Shown here: piece after piece, positions 8,721-17,097 of the stretch
How the letters are laid out: every line of letters starts with the position of its first letter
How positions within the stretch are numbered: position 1 is the first letter of the stretch
Source: Euryhalocaulis caribicus
Lineage (GTDB): Bacteria; Pseudomonadota; Alphaproteobacteria; Caulobacterales; Maricaulaceae
Assembly: GCF_000412185.1 (NCBI RefSeq)
Contig: NZ_ASJA01000001.1
Span: forward strand, 1 to 64,000
Reading direction: 5' to 3'
DNA: 64,000 nucleotides
Program-made: the position numbers and the translations under genes
The notes under the pieces: model-generated
Told to the model about the DNA's origin: nothing
Database searches by the model: none
Seen by the model: only the letters and a program-made list of their open reading frames with translations

Positions 8721-9707
8721 TCAGAGGCAGATTTCGCCGCCCTCATCGGCCACATCCATGCCCGCGGCGCGAATAAACGCCCGCTCGGGCGAGTCGGGGT
8801 CGAGCGCGGGATTGGTGTGATTCAGATGGATGAAGCGGACTTTCTGCCGCTCTTCCTCCGGCAGGGGCGAGAATCGTTCGACCGAGACCGTGATGAAGGG
8901 ATGGGGAAATCCGCTCATGTCGCGGCCGGGTATCTCGCCCCTGGCGAAAAACGTGCCATCGAGCAAGGCCACGTCATGGGCGGCGATCTGGTCCTCGATA
9001 CGGATTTCCTTCGCGTCCCAGTCGGCCCATGAATCGATATCCGGAATAAACAGGACGGACCGGTCCGGCCCGGCGATGCTGTAACCGGCGACTTCGGAAT
9101 ATTCCTGGCGGTGGGGAACCAGAAAGGGCGTGACCGTCAGGTCGGCCGCCAGTTCCACCGCTTCGCCGGCGGTCATCACGTTCAGTGCAATATTTTCATA
9201 GCGGACCAGCTGACCCCACGGCCCGTTCTCGCGCAGGAAACCGGCCATGCGGGGCAGGGCGTGAACCGGGACGCCCTCCGCCCCGGCCGATTCATGGCCG
9301 AGCAGGGCGAGGCCCGTATAGTGGCCGATATGGGCATGGGTGAGAAAAATACCGTCCACGCCGGGCGCGGCCGCAACGGGGTGGCGCTCGTCCAGACGCT
9401 GGAGCTGCGCCTTGATGTCGGGCGTGGCCTCGAACAGCCAGCGGGCGGCCGCGCCGCCGCCGCGCGTGTCCACCAGGGCGAGGGACGTCGCCAGCCTGCG
9501 CAAATCCGGATTGGTCCAGGCCGGGTCGTCCGGGTTGGCGATCTGCGGTTTGCCGCCATCCTGTCCCGCGCCCAGCACCATCAGGGAAACCGCGCATGTC
9601 TCTTTTTCCGCCAGAGCGGGCGCGGCCAGTAAAAGGCCGGACAGGCAGGCGATCACAAAGCGCAGCGTCAAGACGGTCATCCCCGGGCGGATATCAGGAA
9701 GCCGCAT
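8721..9707 (-). CDS. PqqB-like secreted metallo-beta-lactamase-fold hydrolase
   Basis: A 328-residue protein with an N-terminal signal peptide (mature start near Ala31-Glu34). The fold is metallo-beta-lactamase type: the metal-binding motif THAHIGH (His124, His126, His129) matches the PqqB-like branch. PDIDSW and DGTFF lie further on and an HLNHTNP motif near the C-terminus. True PqqB takes part in PQQ biosynthesis in the cytoplasm. This copy is exported and has no pqq neighbours, so a different hydrolase role is likely. The first ATG (9707) has no clear ribosome-binding site; Met10, preceded by GGGG, may be the real start (9680). Confidence 0.75.
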   Translation of the reverse strand: MRLPDIRPGMTVLTLRFVIACLSGLLLAAPALAEKETCAVSLMVLGAGQDGGKPQIANPDDPAWTNPDLRRLATSLALVDTRGGGAAARWLFEATPDIKAQLQRLDERHPVAAAPGVDGIFLTHAHIGHYTGLALLGHESAGAEGVPVHALPRMAGFLRENGPWGQLVRYENIALNVMTAGEAVELAADLTVTPFLVPHRQEYSEVAGYSIAGPDRSVLFIPDIDSWADWDAKEIRIEDQIAAHDVALLDGTFFARGEIPGRDMSGFPHPFITVSVERFSPLPEEERQKVRFIHLNHTNPALDPDSPERAFIRAAGMDVADEGGEICL

Positions 9708-9733
9708 GTTTCATGCGGCGGGCCTGAAAAGCA

Positions 9734-9766
9734 ATGCGCCGCCCCGGACGGACCGGGACGGCGCAT
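9734..9766 (-). terminator. Hairpin downstream of yceI
   Basis: On the minus strand a 14-bp stem (ATGCGCCG.CCCGG with its complement, one mismatch) with a 5-base loop is followed by TGCTTTTC. It lies between the yceI-like stop and the PqqB-like start, so it probably terminates yceI. Confidence 0.55.
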
Positions 9767-9789
9767 GCAAAGCGGACGGGCGGGGAGGA

Positions 9790-10380
9790 TTATTCCTCTT
9801 CCGCGTCCGGATCGTCCTTCACCAGTTCGGTGGAGATGATGACTTTCACGTCATCAGCGGCGTAATTCTCGCCATAGCCAAGGCCCCATTCGGAGCGGCT
9901 GAGCGTGGTCCAGGCCTTGAAGCCGGTGCGGGCGTTTTCGCCCTCGCCGAACGTGTCCAGCAGCTTGACGTCGAAGGTGACCGGCGCGGTCTTGTCCTTG
10001 ATGGTCAGATCGCCGGTCAGCTCCGCGGTGTCGTCGCCGGTGCGGGTGACGCTGGTGGAGGTGAAGCTGGCGCTGGGCCAGGTCTCGGCAGTGAAGAAGT
10101 CGTCGGATTGCAGGTGGTCGGTGAAGCCGTCAATGCCTGTCCAGAGGCCGGTCAGCGGCAGGGTGACGTTGACCGAGGAATTCTCGATATTCTCGGCGTC
10201 ATACATCAGCTCCGCGTCCCAGTCCGTGAAATAGAAGGTCAGCGGCGCGCCGGCGGCATGCGCCCAGTCGACCGAGATCTGGGTGTGGTTGGGGTCGAAA
10301 TAGAGCTGTTCGGCGTCCGCATTGGCGGCCACGGGCGCGGCGGCGAAGGCCACAAGAGCGGTCATGAAAGCGGTTTTCAT
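9790..10380 (-). CDS. YceI family periplasmic protein
   Basis: The 196-residue protein starts at the ATG at 10380, where a signal peptide (MKTAFMTALVAFAAAPVAANA) and a good ribosome-binding site (GGAGA) coincide; a longer in-frame extension is not family-like. The mature part is a YceI lipocalin-like beta-barrel: YFDPNHTQISVDWAHA at the start, then GDLTIKDKTAPVTFDVKL and the closing SRSEWGLGY segment. YceI proteins bind polyisoprenoids or similar lipids in the periplasm. It is separated from cobO by about 95 bp. The acidic C-terminus (DDPDAEEE) is a minor peculiarity. Confidence 0.9.
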   Translation of the reverse strand: MKTAFMTALVAFAAAPVAANADAEQLYFDPNHTQISVDWAHAAGAPLTFYFTDWDAELMYDAENIENSSVNVTLPLTGLWTGIDGFTDHLQSDDFFTAETWPSASFTSTSVTRTGDDTAELTGDLTIKDKTAPVTFDVKLLDTFGEGENARTGFKAWTTLSRSEWGLGYGENYAADDVKVIISTELVKDDPDAEEE

Positions 10381-10476
10381 CGAGATCTCCGAATGTGAGC
10401 AGGGGTTCATATCCAGCACAGGAGATATGACGTCACAGCGCGGCTTCAATGCCGCCCCGATCACATTTTTGCGAAA

Positions 10477-11040
10477 TCAGCGATTGGCGCCGGGCGTCCA
10501 CGTCACATCGGAGGCCCCGTCATCATTGGCGCGGCGGGCGGCGACAAACAGCAGGTCGGAAAGCCGGTTGAGATATCGGATGGCCTCCGGATTGACCGTC
10601 TCGCCCGCTTCGCCAAGCGCGATGGCGCGGCGTTCGGCGCGGCGCGTAATGGCGCGCGCCACGTGCAGCCGCGCGGCGCTTTCGCTGCCGCCGGGCAGGA
10701 CAAAACTTTCCAGAGGGGCCTGCCGCGCGTTCATTTCGTCGATTTCGCGCTCCAGCCGGTCCACCTGCGCGGCGATCACGGTCAGCCCGCCTTCCATGGG
10801 TTCGGGCGTGGCCAGGTCCGCGCCCAGATCGAACATGTCGTTCTGGATGCGCTCCAGCGTCTGGCCGAGCCAGACATCGCCGTCCAGCGCGGCGCGGGCC
10901 AGACCGATGGCGGAGTTCGCCTCGTCCACCGCGCCATAGGCCTCCACGCGGGCGGAGGATTTGGAAACGCTCTGCCCCGTAGCCAGCCGGGTCTCGCCTG
11001 CATCGCCGGTCTTGGTGTAAATCTTGTTCAGCTTCACCAT
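10477..11040 (-). CDS. cobO: Cob(I)alamin adenosyltransferase, PduO type
   Basis: This 187-residue enzyme transfers the adenosyl group of ATP to cob(I)alamin to make adenosylcobalamin. It has the PduO-type N-terminal ATP-binding motif YTKTGDAGETRL, followed by VEAYGAVDEANSAIG, then FVLPGG and the ARAITRRAERR segment typical of the trimeric family. The start MVKLNKIYTKTGD is the usual one. Gene order with the HIG1-type gene upstream and etfBA downstream on the same strand is common in alphaproteobacteria, though here other genes have been inserted between them. Confidence 0.93.
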   Translation of the reverse strand: MVKLNKIYTKTGDAGETRLATGQSVSKSSARVEAYGAVDEANSAIGLARAALDGDVWLGQTLERIQNDMFDLGADLATPEPMEGGLTVIAAQVDRLEREIDEMNARQAPLESFVLPGGSESAARLHVARAITRRAERRAIALGEAGETVNPEAIRYLNRLSDLLFVAARRANDDGASDVTWTPGANR

Positions 11041-11085
11041 GGCTGCGACAGCTATAGACCGCGACGCCCACGCTCAAGGAATTTG

Positions 11086-12210
11086 ATGATGAAAGCGCTT
11101 ATTACGGCCCTCGGCCTGATCCTCCTTTTCTTTGCTCCTGCCGCCGCTGCGCCCACGGCTGCCGAACTCCAGTCCATACTGGATACAGCACGGGAAGAGG
11201 CGGGCGCGCCCGGCATGGCGCTGGCGGTATGGACGGACGGAGGAGTCGCCGCGGAAGTCGTGTCCGGAGAGCGGGCGGCGAAAACCGGCATCGCGGTTGA
11301 GAAAGGCGATCCCTGGCATCTCGGCTCCAACACCAAGGCGATGACGGCGGTTCTTGCCGCGCGCCTTATGGAACAGGGCCGGCTGGAGCGGGACCTGACG
11401 ATCGGCGAGGCGCTGGGCGGCATCGCGCCGGACATGAACCCGGCTTACGGCGATATCACGTTCGCGGAGCTGTTCACGCATCGCTCCGGCCTTCCGGCCA
11501 ATGGCGGAATGGGGCTGCTGCTTGGCCAGAAGGGCACGGATGAAAGCCGCGACGCCCGCGCAGACCGGATCGAATATGCGCAAACGGTTCTCGCGAAAGA
11601 ACCCTCGGAACAGGGGGCGTTCCTGTATTCCAACGCCGGTTACATCGTGGCCGCCGCGATGATCGAGGAAACGCTGGACGCCGACTATGACGCGCTGATG
11701 CGGGAAGAGGTCTTCGGTCCGCTGGGTCTGGATAGCGCAGGCTTTGGCCCGCCGGGATCGATGGACGAGATCGATACGCCGCGCGGTCACAAGAAGCGCC
11801 TTGTCTTTTTCGGCGGCCCGTCGCCGGCCGCGCCGGATTCCACGGCCGACAATCCCCCCGCCACGTCGCCGGCGGGCCGCGCCCATATGAACCTGGCCGA
11901 TTACCTGACCTTTGTCGGCGACCAGATGGCCTGTGGCCGCGGGGCCGAGAGCCGGCTGATTTCAGCCGAGAGCTGTGACTGGCTGCAAACGCCGAACGGC
12001 GACTATGCGATGGGGTGGGGCGTGTCGAATGACGGCCGCCTGTCTCACGCCGGCTCCAACACCATGTGGTTCGTCCGCGTCTATGCCTGGCCCGAAAAGG
12101 ACTTTGCCGTCGTCGCCGCTGCAAATGACGGGCGGATTGATGAGATCAGCCCGGTGGTCGCGGCCCTGCTGGACGGAGCAGCGGAAAGCTACGGCGTGAC
12201 CGCCGACTAG
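11086..12210 (+). CDS. Serine hydrolase of the class C beta-lactamase/DD-peptidase family
   Basis: The 374-residue protein has a signal peptide (residues 1-22). Catalytic motifs of the penicillin-binding/beta-lactamase family are visible: SxxK as SNTK (Ser81, Lys84), YxN as YSN (Tyr181-Asn183), and an HAGSN box in place of KTG near the C-terminus. It may act on peptidoglycan peptides or on esters/beta-lactams; sequence alone does not say which. Two adjacent ATGs (11086, 11089) follow an AAGGA ribosome-binding site; the second has the better spacing. Its stop overlaps the stop of the convergent HIG1 gene by three bases in a CTAG palindrome. Confidence 0.88.
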   Translation: MMKALITALGLILLFFAPAAAAPTAAELQSILDTAREEAGAPGMALAVWTDGGVAAEVVSGERAAKTGIAVEKGDPWHLGSNTKAMTAVLAARLMEQGRLERDLTIGEALGGIAPDMNPAYGDITFAELFTHRSGLPANGGMGLLLGQKGTDESRDARADRIEYAQTVLAKEPSEQGAFLYSNAGYIVAAAMIEETLDADYDALMREEVFGPLGLDSAGFGPPGSMDEIDTPRGHKKRLVFFGGPSPAAPDSTADNPPATSPAGRAHMNLADYLTFVGDQMACGRGAESRLISAESCDWLQTPNGDYAMGWGVSNDGRLSHAGSNTMWFVRVYAWPEKDFAVVAAANDGRIDEISPVVAALLDGAAESYGVTAD

Positions 12211-12410
12211 CCGCCCGCCTGCTTCTTGTACCAGAAGGCGATGACAAGGATCAGGATCGCCACCGCCTGCAGCACCACGCGCAGGCGCATCAGCTTGTTG
12301 GAGTTGGAGCGCGCATACTGACCGCCCCGCATCAGCGAATAGATGCCGAAGCCGAGCGTGATCGTGACAGCGCCCAGCGCGATGAAAAGCAGGATGTCGA
12401 AGAACGTCAT
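12207..12410 (-). CDS. HIG1-domain twin-transmembrane protein
   Basis: A 67-residue membrane protein with two hydrophobic segments joined by the loop MRGGQYARSNSNKLMRLRVVLQ, which is the HIG1 signature (related to mitochondrial Rcf1/Hig1). These proteins are associated with cytochrome oxidase or hypoxia responses in mitochondria; the bacterial role is poorly known. It is on the same strand as cobO and etfBA, with which it is often clustered in alphaproteobacteria; here a convergent serine hydrolase gene separates it from cobO. Confidence 0.85.
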   Translation of the reverse strand: MTFFDILLFIALGAVTITLGFGIYSLMRGGQYARSNSNKLMRLRVVLQAVAILILVIAFWYKKQAGG

Positions 12411-12464
12411 GGAACTGACCTAGTCTGAATTGATCGGGCCGCCAACGCGGCAATCGGGCGCTGC

Positions 12465-13520
12465 CTAGCTGCGCCAGCGCAACGTGGTTTCTTTCACGGG
12501 ATTGACGAAGCCGCGGCCTTCCTCGCGGCTGGCCGTCCATTCGCGTTTCAGTTGGTGATACCATTTCGCCTGCATGTCGGCGTCGTCGATCAGCATCAGG
12601 TTGGGGCCGAACTTCAGGCCTTCCTGCTGCAAATCCACCATGGCGCGGTCCTGATTCAGGAACGCGCGCACGAAGGGGCGCATCAGCGGACGGATCGCGC
12701 TGAACAGCGGGATATCCCAGAAGAAGACCTGTGTGACCTCGGTCGTGTCCTCGTCCACCGGGGTGACGGCGGTGAAGCCCAGCACGGTATGCTTTTCGTT
12801 GCGGATCGTCTCGAACCGGACGCCGGGAAGGCGGAACTCGATCTCGGTCGTCGGCGCGCCGCCCAGCAGCTTGTAGGCGAAGGAATTGGAGGACGGCTTG
12901 TGCCGCTCCATCGCGAAGCCGTGAGGGCGCGGCCCGAAGACTTTCTGTTTCTCATGCATCGAGCCCTCGGTCCGCCACCACCACTGGCGGTGGACGTAAG
13001 GCCCGTGCGCCGGGTCCATCAGGCCGACGACCGCGTGATCGACATGGCAGGCAAAGACCGCCTTTTCGACCATGCGCGGCTGGCTGAGTTCGGCGGGCAG
13101 GGGCGGCGGGCCGTCCTGCGGCTCGCTGGGCCGGCGCCAGTCGGCGGGAATATAGATCCAGATCAGGCCGTTCTGTTCGGTCAGCGGATAGCGCCCCGCG
13201 CGGATGCGGGTCGTCTCCATCGCCTGATCGGCGGTGAGGGAGGGGATCGCCGCGCAGGCGCCGCTATCGGCCCGGAAGCGCCAGCCATGATAGGGGCACT
13301 CCACGGTCGCCGCGCCCCCGGCGGCCGCGTCATCCTCCACGATGCGCCCGGCGGAAAGCGGCGCGGCGCGGTGCGGGCAGATATCGCGCAGGGCGAACGC
13401 ATCTCCGCCCTGCGTGCGGCCCAGCATCACCGGTTCGCCCGCCAGCATCTTGCGCTGCAGCGACCCCGGTTTGATGTCGCGCGCCGGGCAGGCGAAGTAC
13501 CAGATATCCTTCAACAGCAT
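12465..13520 (-). CDS. Rieske [2Fe-2S] ring-hydroxylating oxygenase, large subunit-like
   Basis: The 351-residue protein carries an N-terminal Rieske domain with cluster ligands CPH (Cys48, His50) and CPYHGW (Cys75, His78). A C-terminal catalytic-like domain follows, where CHVDHAVVGLMDPAHGPYVH is the probable iron-site region (Asp/His residues). It resembles the vanillate demethylase/phenylpropionate dioxygenase group of oxygenases, which need a separate reductase; none is nearby. The substrate is unknown. Start MLLKDIWYFACPARDIKPG is typical. It is divergent from the lipoprotein gene at 13639. Confidence 0.88.
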   Translation of the reverse strand: MLLKDIWYFACPARDIKPGSLQRKMLAGEPVMLGRTQGGDAFALRDICPHRAAPLSAGRIVEDDAAAGGAATVECPYHGWRFRADSGACAAIPSLTADQAMETTRIRAGRYPLTEQNGLIWIYIPADWRRPSEPQDGPPPLPAELSQPRMVEKAVFACHVDHAVVGLMDPAHGPYVHRQWWWRTEGSMHEKQKVFGPRPHGFAMERHKPSSNSFAYKLLGGAPTTEIEFRLPGVRFETIRNEKHTVLGFTAVTPVDEDTTEVTQVFFWDIPLFSAIRPLMRPFVRAFLNQDRAMVDLQQEGLKFGPNLMLIDDADMQAKWYHQLKREWTASREEGRGFVNPVKETTLRWRS

Positions 13521-13638
13521 GGCCGCAGCCTATAGCGGCGGCGCGGGCTGCGCGGAAGGGGCGCGGCGCCAAAAAATGGCCGCGAATCCCGGTGAAGCCT
13601 CGACGTCAGCCGCAACGCAAGGCATTGTGTTCATCAAC

Positions 13639-14187
13639 ATGAAAAGACTGATTTTTTGCCTGACCGCGATGCTGGCGGTTGCGGCCTGTCAGGAACGGGT
13701 CGAGACCACGCCAGCCGAGGTCACCGCCCAGATTCGCGAATTTGCCGCAGAGCAATGCGGCGTGCCCTCCGACCAGCCCAATTTCCAGCCGGGCTATCTG
13801 GAGGTGATCGATCTTTCGCACGACAAGCGGCCGGATTTCGTGGTGGATTACGCCGCCATACGATGCGGCGGCGAAACGTCCCTGCTGTGCGAGGGCGATG
13901 GCTGCCGGCGGGAAATCTATGTCTCGGACGGGCGCGGCGGATATGGCCTGGCCTATGGCCGTACGGCGCGCGGGTTCGAGCTGGACCTGGAACAGGCGCC
14001 GCCCGTGATTACCGCGACTCTGGCGGGGGAGGCCTGCCGCAAGGCGCCGGGCGTTCAGCCCTCCTCGCCCACCCCGGTGTGCGAGAAACGGTTCGTGTTC
14101 GACCCGATCCAGCTGGTTTTCATCGAAAAGCCGCGCGGCGGCCAGGCGACCGAAAAGCCGGCCGGGCCAACCCCGCCGGAAGACTGA
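13639..14187 (+). CDS. Hypothetical lipoprotein
   Basis: A 182-residue protein starting at the ATG at 13639 with a lipobox-like signal (MKRLIFCLTAMLAVAACQE; Cys18). The mature part has six further cysteines (for example CGVPS, CGGETSLLCEGDGCRREIY), consistent with disulfides in the periplasm. The segment RPDFVVDYAAIRCGGE recalls FG-GAP/VCBS-like proteins, but I do not recognise a family. It converges on gluQRS, with four bases between the stops. Confidence 0.7.
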   Translation: MKRLIFCLTAMLAVAACQERVETTPAEVTAQIREFAAEQCGVPSDQPNFQPGYLEVIDLSHDKRPDFVVDYAAIRCGGETSLLCEGDGCRREIYVSDGRGGYGLAYGRTARGFELDLEQAPPVITATLAGEACRKAPGVQPSSPTPVCEKRFVFDPIQLVFIEKPRGGQATEKPAGPTPPED

Positions 14188-14191
14188 TCCG

Positions 14192-15049
14192 CTAAAGGCC
14201 CATCCTGGCTATTGCATCTTCGGCTGTGAATCCGGCGTTTCGCATCGCCTGAAGCGTCATCGACCCGCGCCGCTTGGCCAGACGTTCGCCGGTTTCGTCG
14301 GCCAGCAGACGGTGATGGCGGTAAACCGGGACGGGCCAGTCCATGACCGCCTGTATCAGGCGGTGCAGATGGGTCACTTCGTACAGATCCTGCCCCCGCA
14401 CGACATGGCTCACGCCCTGCAGCGCGTCGTCATGCGTACAGGCCAGATGATAGGAGGTGGCGACATCCTTGCGCGCCAGCACGGCGTCGCCCAGACGTTC
14501 CGGCTCTGCGCGTAGCTCGCCGGTTTCCCCGGCCGGGCCGGTTCCTTCCTCGAAGAAGCTCAGGCGCGCGAAATCGGCGCCCAGCAGGTCGCGGCATGCG
14601 GACAGGGAAATGCGCCAGGCATAGGCCTCGCCCGAGGCGATGCGGGCCTCTTCCTCATCCGCGCTCATGGGCGTTTCCGGCCCGGTATAGACTTCCGCCG
14701 GCCCGTGCGGCGCGCGGTCAATTTCCTCCATGATTTCGCGGCGGGTCTTGAAGCAGCGATACATCACGCCCTTCGCGGTCATCGCCTCCAGCGCGGCGGC
14801 ATAGTCGGCGAAATGATCGCTCTGGCGGCGAACCGGCTGTTCCCAGTCCAGCCCCAGCCAGGCGAGGTCTTCCAAAATGGCGGTTTCGTATTCCGGCTTG
14901 CAGCGGGTGAGGTCGATATCCTCGATCCGCAACAGGAACCGTCCGCCCGCGGCGTCCGCCGCGCGCCGCGCCTGAAAAGCGGAAAACGCATGGCCCAGAT
15001 GCAGATGGCCGGTCGGGGAGGGGGCGAAGCGTGTGATGAAATCAGTCAT
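14192..15049 (-). CDS. gluQ: Glutamyl-Q tRNA(Asp) synthetase
   Basis: The 285-residue protein is a truncated glutamyl-tRNA synthetase paralogue lacking the anticodon-binding half. It has the HIGH-type motif APSPTGHLHLGH at the N-terminus and the KMSKS-type LAKRRGS towards the C-terminus. GluQRS activates glutamate without tRNA and attaches it to queuosine in tRNA-Asp. Its length and the shared RFAPSPTG start are those of the family. It is divergent from the alpha/beta hydrolase, with 70 bp between starts. Confidence 0.95.
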   Translation of the reverse strand: MTDFITRFAPSPTGHLHLGHAFSAFQARRAADAAGGRFLLRIEDIDLTRCKPEYETAILEDLAWLGLDWEQPVRRQSDHFADYAAALEAMTAKGVMYRCFKTRREIMEEIDRAPHGPAEVYTGPETPMSADEEEARIASGEAYAWRISLSACRDLLGADFARLSFFEEGTGPAGETGELRAEPERLGDAVLARKDVATSYHLACTHDDALQGVSHVVRGQDLYEVTHLHRLIQAVMDWPVPVYRHHRLLADETGERLAKRRGSMTLQAMRNAGFTAEDAIARMGL

Positions 15050-15119
15050 GGCAAGCTGTGTGACATTGCGCCATCGCGCGCCGCTTGCAAGGCGCCGCGC
15101 GCGCCGCTAGCCATGAAGC

Positions 15120-15818
15120 ATGACAATTGACGGCCCCCGCGTCGCCCCCAAATCCGGCGGCGATCCCAAGCAACTCGTAATTTTCATCCATGGCTACGGC
15201 GCCAATGGTCAGGACCTGATCGGTCTGGCCGAGCCGCTGGGGCAGGTCCTGCCCGATGCGCAGTTCGTCTCGCCCGACGCGCCGGAAGAGGTGCCGGGCT
15301 ATCCGGCCGGGCGCCAGTGGTTCCCCCTGACCCGGCTGTCGCAGGACGAGCTGGCGGACGGGGTGCGCAAGGCCGGCCCGGTGCTGGACCAGTTCATCAC
15401 GGAAGAACTGGAGCGTTATTCCCTGACCGCGGACAAGCTGGCGCTGGTCGGTTTCAGCCAGGGCACGATGATGGCGCTGCATGTCGGGCTGCGCCGGGAT
15501 CCGGGACCGGCCGCGATTGTCGGTTTCTCCGGCGCGCTGGCCGCGCCGGAAACGCTGGTTGATGAGTTCAAGAGCAAGGTTCCGGTGCTGCTGGCGCATG
15601 GCGAGGCGGACCCGGTGGTGCCGCATCAGGCGCTGGACGCCGCGGCGCAGGCGCTGCAGCAGGCGGGCCTGTCCGTGCTGTGCCACAAGACGCCGGGCCT
15701 GCAGCACGCCATTGCGCCGGAAGGCTTCCAGATCGCGGCCGGATTCCTGCGCCAGGCCTTTGACGGATCGCTGGATGTTCCGCCCGGCGCGCACATGGTG
15801 CAGCCCGCCCCGGCATAA
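15120..15818 (+). CDS. Alpha/beta hydrolase (carboxylesterase/phospholipase type)
   Basis: A 232-residue cytoplasmic hydrolase. LVIFIHGYGANGQDLIGL holds the oxyanion region and GFSQG holds the nucleophile (Ser113). The LLAHGEADPVVPH segment carries the acid, and LQHAIAPEG near the C-terminus the histidine. The family (abhydrolase_2) includes lysophospholipases and carboxylesterases; the natural ester is not known. It stands alone, divergent from gluQRS. Confidence 0.9.
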   Translation: MTIDGPRVAPKSGGDPKQLVIFIHGYGANGQDLIGLAEPLGQVLPDAQFVSPDAPEEVPGYPAGRQWFPLTRLSQDELADGVRKAGPVLDQFITEELERYSLTADKLALVGFSQGTMMALHVGLRRDPGPAAIVGFSGALAAPETLVDEFKSKVPVLLAHGEADPVVPHQALDAAAQALQQAGLSVLCHKTPGLQHAIAPEGFQIAAGFLRQAFDGSLDVPPGAHMVQPAPA

Positions 15819-15954
15819 CGTCATGGCCACGTCACAGAAGTCAGGCTAAAGATATCCACAGGTTGCCCGGTGATTCTGCCGCGCAGCCGGTGAAAGCGGG
15901 AGGTTTCGTCTTCAGGACGCCGGACGCCGACACATCTCCGAAGGGAGAAATCCG

Positions 15955-16515
15955 ATGCGGGTGGTGACCCATCCCCCGCAAGGGTGGCCTTGCTTGGTTC
16001 TGAACGCGGACTTCCAGCCGCTCAGCTATTATCCCTTATCGTTGTGGCCGTGGCAGGAAGCCGTGAAGGCTGTCTTCCTGCAACGCGTTCAGATCGTTCA
16101 GGAATACGATCACAAGATCCATTCCCCGTCTTTCGAAATGAATTTGCCCAGCGTGATCGCGCTGAAGGATTTCATTCCTCAGGACCGCCCGCCGGCCTTT
16201 ACCCGGTTCAACGTCTTCCTGCGCGACAGTTTCGCCTGCGTCTATTGCGGCGATTCGGACGACCTGACTTTCGATCACGTGGTGCCGCGCCGGCAGGGCG
16301 GGCGCACGACATGGGCGAACATCGTCGCGGCCTGCGCGCCCTGTAACCTCAAGAAGGGCGGGCGCACCCCGCGGGAGGCGCATATGTCGCTTAACCGCAA
16401 GCCGGACCGGCCCTCCATGCACCAGCTACAGGCGCAGGGGCGGAAATTCCCGCCGAACCACCTGCATGAAAGCTGGATGGACTATCTCTACTGGGATGTG
16501 GAGCTGCAGCCCTAG
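15955..16515 (+). CDS. HNH endonuclease family protein
   Basis: This 186-residue protein has an HNH fold in its second half: CVYCGDSDDLTFDHVVPRR carries the first zinc-binding Cys pair and the catalytic His, and NIVAACAPCNLKKGG the second Cys pair and Asn. The first half (VLNADFQPLSYYPLSLWPWQ) is the conserved start of this widespread standalone HNH family. It is chromosomal rather than phage-linked here and its role is unknown. The start follows an AAGGGAG ribosome-binding site. Confidence 0.9.
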   Translation: MRVVTHPPQGWPCLVLNADFQPLSYYPLSLWPWQEAVKAVFLQRVQIVQEYDHKIHSPSFEMNLPSVIALKDFIPQDRPPAFTRFNVFLRDSFACVYCGDSDDLTFDHVVPRRQGGRTTWANIVAACAPCNLKKGGRTPREAHMSLNRKPDRPSMHQLQAQGRKFPPNHLHESWMDYLYWDVELQP

Positions 16516-16524
16516 GCTCGCCGC

Positions 16525-17097
16525 TCAGACCTTTTTCGTGATCCCGATGGCCAGCTTGCAGCCCGTCTTGATGGCGTGGGAGAGCAGGGCATAGCCCGGC
16601 GCTTCCTTGGCGCCTTCCTCGACGGCCAGATCGCGGTGCTCCAGCTCTTCTTCGCGGAACTTCGTGAAGGCGGCTTTCAGCTCCGGCTCCTCGTCCGCCG
16701 CGTCCAGTTCGTCAATCTGGTGCTGGTAGTGTTTCTCGATCACGTCCTCCACCGCCTCGGTGCAGGCGTGCGCGGCCTTTTCGCCCATCAGGGCGGTGAC
16801 CGCGCCCAGCGTGAAGCCCGCGGCCTCCCACAGCGGGGCCATGGCGGTAGGGCGCACGCGGCGCTCGGCGATCAGCTTGTCGAACGCGTCCAGATGGCCC
16901 TGTTCCTGCGCCGCCATCTCCTCGATCTGGCGGGAGATACGGCCCGTCTTCGGCGAGCGCGAGAACACGGCCTGCTGGCCGCGATAGATGGCCACGGCGC
17001 CGTATTCCCCGGCGTGATCGACGCGGATCATCTCTTCGACGCGCTTCTTCAGCCCGGACTGGCCGGGCGCTCTGGGCATGGGCTTGGGATCAGGCAT
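16525..17097 (-). CDS. coq7: Coq7-type ubiquinone hydroxylase
   Basis: The 190-residue di-iron hydroxylase converts demethoxyubiquinone to demethylubiquinone, a late step of ubiquinone synthesis at the inner membrane. Ligand motifs are visible: RVDHAGEYGA, the EQGHLDAF segment, EAVEDVIEKHY and EEELEHRD. The protein is in the usual length range. It overlaps the end of dsbB by eight bases on the same strand, so the two are probably co-transcribed. Confidence 0.95.
   Translation of the reverse strand: MPDPKPMPRAPGQSGLKKRVEEMIRVDHAGEYGAVAIYRGQQAVFSRSPKTGRISRQIEEMAAQEQGHLDAFDKLIAERRVRPTAMAPLWEAAGFTLGAVTALMGEKAAHACTEAVEDVIEKHYQHQIDELDAADEEPELKAAFTKFREEELEHRDLAVEEGAKEAPGYALLSHAIKTGCKLAIGITKKV

Noticed and set aside
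15955-16515. HNH gene as part of a mobile or restriction system
   Set aside because: Its neighbours are ordinary core genes and no methyltransferase or integrase is near.
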